NCBI RefSeq assembly: GCF_019375475.1
Contig: NZ_JAHXGQ010000003.1
Coordinates: forward strand, 434,001 to 498,000
Length of the DNA stretch: 64,000 nucleotides
Direction of reading: 5' to 3'
From: Saccharothrix obliqua
GTDB lineage: Bacteria > Actinomycetota > Actinomycetes > Mycobacteriales > Pseudonocardiaceae
Numbering within the stretch: the stretch's first letter is position 1; every line of letters starts with the position of its first letter. This document shows, one piece after another, positions 57,773 to 64,000 of the stretch. The notes under the pieces were generated by a model, which did no database searches, was not told where the DNA came from, and was given only the letters and a program-made list of their open reading frames with translations. A program made the translations under genes and the position numbers.

Positions 57773-58071
57773 ACTTGCCTGATCGGTTGCGGTGGGTGCC
57801 TACCGCTGTGCTCGCTGAGGTGGTCGAGCGGGATGGCTTGTGCATGTGGGCGCTTGCGGACTCGCCGCCATGGGCCGGTGCCGATATGACCGACCGGGAG
57901 TTGGCCGCGCGGATGTGCAGCGGCTGCCCGGTGCGGGCCGAGTGCCTGGAAGTGGAGTTGCGCACGGCCGGTGCGACCACGTTGGGGGTGTGGGGCGGGC
58001 TGTCGGCCGACGACCGCCGGGCGCTGTACCTCCTCTGGGCGCAGCGTGGTGATCGGGGGCCGCGTTCATGA
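57769..58071 (+). CDS. WhiB-family iron-sulfur transcription factor
   Basis: 100 residues with TTG 57769 overlapping the previous stop; GGGGG lies just upstream. Four Cys ligands: one in GLCMW (~26) and three in MCSGCPVRAEC (~47-55; spacing C-x2-C-x5-C). The family turn GVWGG lies at ~74, then a basic tail. WhiB-like proteins are common cargo regulators in actinomycete mobile elements and phages. The gap between the first and second Cys is within family range. Confidence 0.88.
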   Translation: MNLPDRLRWVPTAVLAEVVERDGLCMWALADSPPWAGADMTDRELAARMCSGCPVRAECLEVELRTAGATTLGVWGGLSADDRRALYLLWAQRGDRGPRS

Positions 58072-58388
58072 ACGCTCTCGGGTTGACCTCATGGCAGGTC
58101 GTGGCCGCTGTGGGTGTGCTCTTGGCGCTGTTGTGGGTGTGGCGTGCCGGTGCTCGCCGAGGTAAGGCAAAGGCCAGGGGTGACGTGGGGTCGGTGTCGT
58201 TGGCCGGTCGGGTGGTGCTGAACGCTGCGCTGATCGTCGGTGCTCAGTGGGCGTTGATCACCTGTCGGGTGAATGGGTGGTTGTTGCTGGTTGTGTTGGC
58301 CGGGCCAGCGCTGTTCGCGTCGTATGCGCTTACTCGGGCGTTGACTGTCACCACGTACGCGCCGCGGCGGCGAGGTGAACGGCGGTGA
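58068..58388 (+). CDS. Small multispan membrane protein
   Basis: 106 residues with three predicted spans (WQVVAAVGVLLALLWVW, VVLNAALIVGAQWALI, WLLLVVLAGPALFASYAL) and a basic C-terminus. ATG 58068 overlaps the WhiB stop; its own stop overlaps the translocase start as GTGA. By position it may act like the Spd or other membrane helpers of TraB-mediated transfer; no domain identified. Confidence 0.75.
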   Translation: MNALGLTSWQVVAAVGVLLALLWVWRAGARRGKAKARGDVGSVSLAGRVVLNAALIVGAQWALITCRVNGWLLLVVLAGPALFASYALTRALTVTTYAPRRRGERR

Positions 58389-60442
58389 GCGAGCTTCTGC
58401 CCGTTGAGCGGGTGTACGACGCCGAACTTGTTGCTGAGCAGGCGAGCCTGGTTCGGCGGTTGGAGGCCCGCTGGCGGCGGTCACGGGCCGTGCCGCGTGG
58501 GCTGAAGACTCGGCGGGCGCTTCGCGGTGCGGTCGCGCGGTGCGGTCGATCGCTGGCCCGGTTCCCCGGTGCCGTCGTCCGGGGTGTCGTGGTTGCCGCG
58601 CGGGCTTGGCGTCGGTGGGTTCGGGTGCGGGACTACCGGGAGGCTGCCGAACAACAGGAGAAGTTGGCGGACAAGTTCGTGGAAATCCGTGCGCTGGCGT
58701 TGTTCCGGTGGAAGATGAGCGGCGCCGTCCTTGGTGGCGTGGCAGTTGCCATGGCCGTGCTGCACACGCTGTACGGCGCGATCGTGTTGTGGGCTGCGGC
58801 TGGTGTCACCGCGGTGGTGTTGGCGATAGCCGGGAGGCGCAAGGACGGGGCGTCGGGCCGGAAGGCCGTGCTCGCCGGCCCCCGCACGCTGACGTGGACG
58901 ATGGACGCGAAGGTGTTGGTGGATGCGTTCCGGGACGCGAGGCTCATCGGTAAGGACGAGTCCTTGCGCCTGGTCGAGCGCGCACGACGGGTCGGTGACG
59001 GGTGGGCGCTTACGGTCGACCTGCCACCTACGCGCAAGGCTGTCGACGTGATCAAGCATCGGGAGGCGTTGGCTTCGGCGCTGGCGGTGGATGAGGTGCA
59101 GCTCGTTGTGGAGCGGGTGCGTGGTCGTGGTGGGCACGCCGGGCGGGTGTTCTTCTGGGTGGCCGATGAGGACCCGTACGCCGGTCCGCCGGTGCGGACG
59201 CCGTTGCTGGACGTGGAGCGGTGGGACGCGTGGCGTGCGGTGCCTTTCGGGCGTGACGCGCGGAACCGGCCGGTTGAACTGCCGTTGGTGTGGACGTCGT
59301 TGCTCGTCGGGGCGATTCCGCGGCAGGGCAAGACGTTCGCTGCTCGGCTCGCTGCTGCCGGGTTGGTGCTGGACCCGTATGCGCGGTTGTACGTGTTCGA
59401 TGGCAAGGGCGGCAAGGATTGGGACGCTGCGGAACAGCTTGCGTATCGGTACGTGTGTGGGGACGAGCTTGGCCATGCCTACGCCGTGCGGGACCACCTC
59501 GTCGAGTTGGTGGCCGAGGTCCAATCACGGTACGCACGAATGGCCACATTGGACGATGAGCTGTGTCCGGAATCCAAGATCACTCCGGTGATCTCGCGGG
59601 ACGTGGGCCTCGGGATGCCGATCACGGCGGTGGTCATTGACGAGGTGCAGGTTTACCTGGAGAACCCGACGCGGGAGGAGGTCGGCGGGAAGAAGACCAC
59701 GCTCGGCGCGTACATCGCGGACCTGTTGACCTACCTGGTTCGCAAGGGTCCGGCGGCCGGGGTGGTGGTCATCCTGGCTACCCAGCGGCCGGACTCCAAC
59801 ACGATCCCGTCTCGGTTGCGTGCCGTGTTGGGATCACGGTTCGCGTTGCGGGTGATGGACTGGCGGGACTCCAACATCGTGCTCGGCGAGCAGATGAACA
59901 CCCGCGGGTTCGATGCCTCGACCCTGCTGCCGGGCCACAAGGGCGTCGGCATCCTGCGGCCGGACGGGGAGACCGACGCCGACGTGGTCGCCATGACCGT
60001 GCGGACGTACTACATGCCGAACACGGACTGGCGGGCCATCTGCGACCGGGGCCGTGCGTTGCGGGAGGCGGCCGGGACGTTGGCCGGTCATGCCGTTGGC
60101 GATGACGCCGTGCGGCCGGTCGACTCGTCAGCCGTGGTCCAGGTGCTCGGCAGCGGCACCGGGTGGGTGGTGCCCGAACCGTTGGCGTCGGTCGTGGATC
60201 ACCTCGGGGACGAGTTGGACGCACGGGAGTTCGTGCCCACCGCTGAGTTGGTCGAGGCGTTGGAGGTCGAGGCCACCGCGTTCGGGCGGGAGATGAGCGA
60301 GCTGGGGTGCCGTCCGGTGCGGCGGTACGTGCCGGACGGGGAGGGCGTGCGGCGGGTACGTGGCTACCTCACTGCGGACATCCGCGCGGCTGTTGATCGA
60401 GCAGGTGATGAAAGCGGCTCACTGAAGCCGGGTCAGCTATGA
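58385..60442 (+). CDS. FtsK/SpoIIIE-type DNA translocase, TraB-like conjugative transfer protein
   Basis: 685 residues. N-terminal cytoplasmic helices, two membrane spans (~110-150; VAVAMAVLHTLYGAIVL, AAAGVTAVVLAIAG), then the FtsK ATPase: Walker A GAIPRQGKT (~310), FDGKGGKDW, Walker B ITAVVIDEVQVYL (~417), and VILATQRPDSNTIPSRLRA (~460), ending in a winged-helix-like C-terminal region (~590-670). Actinomycete integrative and conjugative elements move double-stranded DNA between mycelia with a single protein of this kind. GTG 58385 is translationally coupled to the small membrane protein, and the stop overlaps a 50-residue ORF. Confidence 0.92.
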   Translation: MSELLPVERVYDAELVAEQASLVRRLEARWRRSRAVPRGLKTRRALRGAVARCGRSLARFPGAVVRGVVVAARAWRRWVRVRDYREAAEQQEKLADKFVEIRALALFRWKMSGAVLGGVAVAMAVLHTLYGAIVLWAAAGVTAVVLAIAGRRKDGASGRKAVLAGPRTLTWTMDAKVLVDAFRDARLIGKDESLRLVERARRVGDGWALTVDLPPTRKAVDVIKHREALASALAVDEVQLVVERVRGRGGHAGRVFFWVADEDPYAGPPVRTPLLDVERWDAWRAVPFGRDARNRPVELPLVWTSLLVGAIPRQGKTFAARLAAAGLVLDPYARLYVFDGKGGKDWDAAEQLAYRYVCGDELGHAYAVRDHLVELVAEVQSRYARMATLDDELCPESKITPVISRDVGLGMPITAVVIDEVQVYLENPTREEVGGKKTTLGAYIADLLTYLVRKGPAAGVVVILATQRPDSNTIPSRLRAVLGSRFALRVMDWRDSNIVLGEQMNTRGFDASTLLPGHKGVGILRPDGETDADVVAMTVRTYYMPNTDWRAICDRGRALREAAGTLAGHAVGDDAVRPVDSSAVVQVLGSGTGWVVPEPLASVVDHLGDELDAREFVPTAELVEALEVEATAFGREMSELGCRPVRRYVPDGEGVRRVRGYLTADIRAAVDRAGDESGSLKPGQL

Positions 60443-60591
60443 CTACGGCCGACGACGTCACCGTGCACCTGCCGGACGAGCTACCGCCACTCACCCCTGT
60501 GACCAGTCGTGTACTCCTTGCCATACTGGTTGAGCTGACCGAGGTGGAGGTCTTGGGCGGGCCTCCCGGAGGAGGTGGCGATGGCTGCTGA
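60439..60591 (+). CDS. Small hypothetical ORF between translocase and recombinase
   Basis: 50 residues, ATG 60439 overlapping the translocase stop as ATGA, stop overlapping the start of the recombinase remnant by 11 bases. Acidic, with VTSRVLLAILVELTEVEVL in the middle. The tight coupling on both sides supports that it is translated; no domain is recognised. Confidence 0.55.
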   Translation: MTTADDVTVHLPDELPPLTPVTSRVLLAILVELTEVEVLGGPPGGGGDGC

Positions 60592-61088
60592 AATCAGCCG
60601 GGACCCGTGGTCGACGCTGGACGAACTGCTGGGCGTTGAGGCGGTCGAAGCGATCGAAGACGGTATTGGGCCAGTGGCGGCTTATGGGCGGTGTTCGACC
60701 GAGGACAACCAGGACCCAGACGTCGCGTGGGTGGCAGTTCGGCAACGCGCGGAAGTCGGGGTGACCGGGCGATCGCCACGGGCCTTCAACCGGACGGGAT
60801 TGCGTGCGATCCCGCAAGCCCGCCCATCCGGCGATCGTGAGCGTCGAGGACTTCACGCGGGCCACCTGCTGCGCAAGTCGAAGTCGGCCGGCGGGTTGAA
60901 GACGGCTCGCAGGACCGAGCGCGCCGAGCGACCCACGAAGCGGCCCTACCTGTTCCGTGGCCTCGTCCGGTGCACGGCGTCCGGCCGGAAGATGAAGATA
61001 AGCCCGCGCGCACGGCGGGTACTACCGGTGTCCCGCGCGGACGCTCACGCCCGGATCGCTGGCGCTCGCCTCACGTCCAGCTCCATAG
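60581..61088 (+). pseudogene. Serine recombinase (integrase) of the element, deleted and frameshifted
   Basis: ATG 60581 opens a correct large-serine-recombinase start with VAAYGRCSTEDNQDPD (catalytic Ser). Directly afterwards the remaining ~250 residues of the catalytic and following domain are missing, and the sequence resumes at the recombinase-domain end. That part is spread over frames: SRKPAHPAIVSVEDF in one frame (~60810-60860), LLRKSKSAGGLKTARRTER, RPYLFRGLVRC and GRKM in another (to ~61010), and YYRCPARTL in a third, ending at TAG 61086. The first zinc-ribbon Cys is present (RGLVRC), the second is Ser (TASGRK). No other integrase is present in the window, so the element should be immobile unless helped in trans. 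Confidence 0.85.
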
Positions 61089-61195
61089 GCGCGTCGAACT
61101 CGAACCGCGGTGTTGCCACATGGCGCATCTCGGTCCGTCCCACGTCCAGCGAGACCTTCAAATGGTGGACCAGTTTGAGCTGCGAGCCCGCGCCT

Positions 61196-61669
61196 AGGTC
61201 GAGAAGTCGGTTTCCTGCTTGGCAAGGGGGATGCCGTCGGTGAGGGCGTCCCGGGGCGGCATCACGTTCGGCGCGCCGTCGAGCACCAGGGCACGATGTC
61301 GCTGATGTGGGTGACGAGCCTGTCCAACTCGACCGGCTCACCATGGTCGTAGTGGACATTGACCAGTAGCTTGCCCACGGCGAAACGTTGACGGCGGCCG
61401 AACGGGTCCTCGAAGGTGCGCCGACAGTCGTCCAACGTGAGGCCGCCCATGGCGGTCTCACCCAGAATGCGCCGGGTGGCTCCGTCGAAGTTGCGGGACT
61501 CGGTGTCGGTATGAATGTCCGGAGCGCCCCTTTCTGCAGCACTCCCTCTGTTCTTCCGCACGCCGAGTACGTTGGCCTGCGCACCTACCCGCCCGCCGAC
61601 GACTACGACGAGGCGTGGAGCACACGACGTGCGGCGCACGCTGTCGCCCCGCTCCGACAGCAAGGTCAA
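61196..61669 (-). pseudogene. Unknown gene remnant, frameshifted
   Basis: The minus strand reads GATRRILGETAMGGLTLDDC, then RRTFEDPFGRRQRFAVGK and LDRLVTHISDIVP, with balanced amino-acid content unlike neighbouring shadow frames. After ~61300 the sense seems to continue in another frame (LVLDGAPNVMPPRDALTDG, then IPLAKQETDF and a stop at 61196). I do not recognise the family. An indel near 61300 would explain the break. Confidence 0.35.
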
Positions 61670-62153
61670 CTACGCCCGGTCGTGCGGATTCTCGACATCG
61701 GCCACACGCGAGCAGATGCGTGCCCGGCTCGACCAACGTGCCCATCGCGCCAGGGTGCCGCCCGTTGTCGGTGATCCAGCCTTTCCTGACGATACCCATC
61801 TGCGGGTCTGGTTGCGCCGCCGCGAGTCCAAACGCCAGCCGACAAAGGACGACCGCCGAGCCGTTCATCACGGCTGGCACCGGCCACCGCGATCGACAAA
61901 GTAGGGCTGGCATTCCACAAAGCATGGGCAGCGGCCTCCCAGTTCGACCTGCTTGCCGGGTGAAGCGTGATGCTCGTTGATGGTTGGCGGAGGCCTGCTG
62001 TTCGACGGCGAGGTGCACGACCCGACGTCCGACGCATAGCCCGCCGACGTGCAGCTCGCTGTGATGCTTCGTGAGGCTGGGCGAGTTGGCGGCGGGGCAA
62101 GCCCTCGATAACGTCGCGGGGTTCACCATCGTCGACTGGACCGGAGTGAGGTC
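61670..62153. other. Gap with gene debris, no supported gene
   Basis: About 480 bases before the MFS gene. One plus-strand frame ends in KVGLAFHKAWAAASQFDLLA before a stop at ~61965, which may be a C-terminal scrap of an old gene. No complete gene or clear element was found. Confidence 0.4.
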
Positions 62154-63431
62154 ATGGCGTTACCAGCGAATGAAGGAACCAACGGCGAAGTCGACGTGCT
62201 CAGGGTCCCGAACTTCCGGCGGCTCTGGGCGGCGAACGGCTTCCGCTACTCCGCTGCGGAGGTCGCGGGTTTCGCGCTGCCCGTCACAGCTCTGGTCATC
62301 TTGCACGCCGAACCCTTCGCGATGAGCCTGATCTTCGCGTCAAGCCGACTCGGATATCTGCTGGTGGGGCTGCCGGCCGGGGTCTGGATCGACCGCTGGC
62401 GCAAGAAGATCGTGCTGATCCGGGCCGATTTCGTCTACTTTGCCGCTTTTGGCAGTATCCCTGCGGCGTATTACTTGGATCTGCTTACCGTGCCGCACCT
62501 GGTCACGGTGGCACTTGCGGTCAGCCTGGCCGGTGTGTTCTTCGAGATCGCACACAGCAGCGTGTTGCCGGAGATGCTGCCCAAGAAGCGCGTCTCGGAC
62601 GCCAACGCCCGCTTGCAAACCTCGGAAACGACGATTCGGACGGTCGCGCCGAGTGCTGCGGGCGCGTTGACCCAAACCGTCGCTGCTCCCCTGCTGTACT
62701 GCTTCGCGGCGCTCTGCCACCTGGTGTCGGCGCTGCTGCTCAAGCGCATCGACCTGGCCGGCGACGTAGCCGGTCGAGCGCGGAAGAGCGAGCGAAACTT
62801 CCGCAAGGAGGTCGTCGACGGCCTGCGGGTGCTGATCCGCCAACCGCTCCTGCGACTGCTGGCCGGACAGGCGGTGCTGAACAACATCGGCGCGGGCATG
62901 CTGCTCACCATCATGCCGGTTTTTCTGCTCACCGATATCGGCCTGTCCACGCTGGTGTTCGGCGTGCTGTCCACGCTGGGGGCACTCGCCGGCCTCACCG
63001 CTTCACTGGTCGCCCCGCGGCTGCGGCGCCGGATCGGCGAGATCCGGATGACACTGGTCCTCTCCGCGCTGGCCCCGGTGGCGGTAGTCGCGGCACCGCT
63101 GGCGGCGGAGTTCCGGGACGTGGCGGTGGTGCTCGCCGCCACAGCCGAAGTCCTGATCGGCTTCGTGGCGGTGGGCAGGGCCGTCGCCGCAGCGGGACTG
63201 CGGGCCAGGGTCACCCCGGCCGAGTACATGGGGCGCGTCACCGCGGCGAACAGCGTGATCACCCAGAGCGCGACGCCGCTCGGTGCCCTGGCGGGGGGAT
63301 TCGTCGCGACGACCTGGTCCACCACGACCGCGTTGTGGCTGGGGGTCCTGGAGATGTGCGTCCCGATCTTCCTGCTGCTGACGTCACCGTTGAGACGTCA
63401 CCGAACCTTGCCCGCCGAATGGGAGGTGTGA
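62154..63431 (+). CDS. MFS transporter, drug-efflux type
   Basis: 425 residues, 12 hydrophobic helices. RVPNFRRLWAANGFRYSA before TM1 and LVGLPAGVWIDRWRKKIVLI (motif A) are typical of the MFS_3/macrolide-efflux-like group in actinobacteria; the central loop GRARKSERNFRKEVVDGLRV separates the halves. ATG 62154 follows GGAGTGAGG. It stands alone between broken genes. Substrate unknown; an antibiotic or siderophore exporter would be usual for the family. Confidence 0.88.
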   Translation: MALPANEGTNGEVDVLRVPNFRRLWAANGFRYSAAEVAGFALPVTALVILHAEPFAMSLIFASSRLGYLLVGLPAGVWIDRWRKKIVLIRADFVYFAAFGSIPAAYYLDLLTVPHLVTVALAVSLAGVFFEIAHSSVLPEMLPKKRVSDANARLQTSETTIRTVAPSAAGALTQTVAAPLLYCFAALCHLVSALLLKRIDLAGDVAGRARKSERNFRKEVVDGLRVLIRQPLLRLLAGQAVLNNIGAGMLLTIMPVFLLTDIGLSTLVFGVLSTLGALAGLTASLVAPRLRRRIGEIRMTLVLSALAPVAVVAAPLAAEFRDVAVVLAATAEVLIGFVAVGRAVAAAGLRARVTPAEYMGRVTAANSVITQSATPLGALAGGFVATTWSTTTALWLGVLEMCVPIFLLLTSPLRRHRTLPAEWEV

Positions 63432-63497
63432 CTCCAGCGGCGGCCGACGTGAACCACGAACGAGCCGACTCGACCACACGATCGACTGGAGTAGCGC

Positions 63498-63590
63498 ATG
63501 ACCGCGTTGGAACAGGCGGCCGCGCACTACGAGGAGCACGGTTTCGCCATCATCAGGAACGTCATCCCGCCCGAGCTCATCGAGGAGGCG
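63498..63590 (+). pseudogene. 5' fragment of a phytanoyl-CoA dioxygenase (PhyH)-like gene
   Basis: ATG 63498 with AAAHYEEHGFAIIRNVIPPE, then LIEEA: the N-terminal helix and first strand of PhyH-family Fe(II)/2-oxoglutarate oxygenases. After ~63590 the frame runs into antisense of another gene. All iron- and oxoglutarate-binding residues are lost. Confidence 0.7.
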
Positions 63591-63706
63591 TCACCTCTGG
63601 ACGGTCGGATGCGGCGCCCGTGGGGATACTCGCGCAGCAGCATGATCGCCACGACCGTCTCGACCTCGTCGCCGCTGTAGCGTTCCCAAGGCTCACGACC
63701 TGACAT
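63590..63706 (-). pseudogene. 5' fragment of a REase-like (Mrr-type) gene
   Basis: On the minus strand ATG 63706 behind GGAGG opens MSGREPWERYSGDEVETVVA, then LLREYPHGRRIRPSRGD: the start of an actinobacterial restriction-endonuclease-like domain, where the catalytic D of a GGID-type motif should follow. The gene stops being readable at the junction with the PhyH fragment near 63590. Confidence 0.6.
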
Positions 63707-63729
63707 GCGCGCCTCCATCGTTCGATCTC

Positions 63730-64000
63730 CCCCCTCCCGCCCGAAGTACCGCGCGTCCTCGACCCGGAACGCGCCCAGGCCTCGGAACGGGCACGGCGGC
63801 GCGAGCACTCCGCAGCCTCGACCAGCGCCTCGGCCGGAATCTAGGCGGTGCCCGAACCCCGTTCAGCAGCCACCGTCATACCGATCACCGCGGCCAACTC
63901 TTCGCTCCACACCGGCGAGCCGCTGAAGCCCCGTGCGATACGCGGCCCGCCGTCGTCGGCCTGCACCTGCACCCACCCGGTGCCCTGCCGCTCGCGCAGG
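63730..64000 (-). pseudogene. Trypsin-like peptidase-nSTAND1 gene, decayed and cut by the window edge
   Basis: Reading leftward from base 64000 on the minus strand: WVQVQADDGGPRIARGFSGS (GxSGSP region holding the catalytic Ser of trypsin-like domains), PVW, VIGMTVAAERGSGTA, then an in-frame TAG at 63842-63844 where homologues continue with Tyr, IPAEALVEAA, a frame change, and CPFRGLGAFRVEDARYFGRE at ~63732-63797, the conserved entry to an nSTAND1 P-loop ATPase. The ATPase itself is absent. The N-terminus lies beyond the window. Confidence 0.7.

Noticed and set aside
52746..60442. Considered a phage or a complete, functional integrative element
   Set aside because: No structural phage genes, no replication initiator recognised, and the only recombinase is broken; called an element remnant instead.
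1..64000. tRNA genes as attachment sites and CRISPR arrays
   Set aside because: No T-loop plus anticodon-stem pattern and no regularly spaced short repeats were found on reading both strands; a tRNA-finding program would be decisive.

Overview
The window is GC-rich actinobacterial DNA with GTG/TTG starts, start-stop overlaps between genes and many regulators. The gene families (SARP, AfsR-type and WhiB proteins, an FtsK/TraB-type conjugative element, modular type I PKS) suggest a Streptomyces- or Pseudonocardiales-type host; the genus cannot be fixed from this sequence. No rRNA, tRNA or CRISPR array was recognised.

Left part (1-42.3 kb): a tetronate polyketide cluster. Three collinear PKS genes (first one cut by the left edge) supply the last five modules. 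A minus-strand operon SARP > KASIII > FkbH-like > ACP > E2-type acyltransferase > alpha/beta hydrolase (31210 down to 25326) has the gene content and order I know from the abyssomicin genes abyA1-abyA5: a glyceryl-ACP is made, the beta-ketoacyl chain is released onto it as a tetronate, then acetylation and elimination give the exocyclic methylene that acts as dienophile in a Diels-Alder step. Around it lie a luciferase-like oxidoreductase, an OafA-type acyltransferase, a 14-TM exporter with a divergent TetR regulator, a P450 with ferredoxin, an aldo-keto reductase with an altered tetrad, and an oligopeptide-type ABC transporter operon interrupted by a frameshifted amidohydrolase. Again the set resembles abyssomicin clusters. 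Module reading predicts a chain tail of beta-keto, CH2, CH(OH), CH(CH3), C=O, then one or two alkenes. That differs from abyssomicin in lacking the C4 methyl and carrying an oxygen at C5. The loading module, early modules and any AbyU-type cyclase are not in the window.

Middle (42.4-52.2 kb): ordinary accessory genes. These are a secreted I36-type inhibitor, a lipoprotein, an HTH membrane protein, an FAD monooxygenase with a divergent HxlR regulator and a palindromic operator, a RibD/DHFR-like reductase, and a 1024-residue AfsR-type SARP-NB-ARC-TPR regulator with a fresh 120-bp internal duplication.

Right part (52.5-61.1 kb): remnant of an actinomycete integrative and conjugative element. 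It has two paralogous HTH-plus-Nudix-like proteins facing each other across a small cupin gene, an XRE regulator, an excisionase-like HTH, WhiB, a small membrane protein, a TraB/FtsK translocase and a serine recombinase that is internally deleted and frameshifted, so the element is probably stranded. Beyond it (61.2-64 kb) lie an MFS exporter and a set of broken genes: a PhyH dioxygenase 5' fragment joined head to head with a truncated REase-like gene, and a decayed trypsin-nSTAND1 gene.
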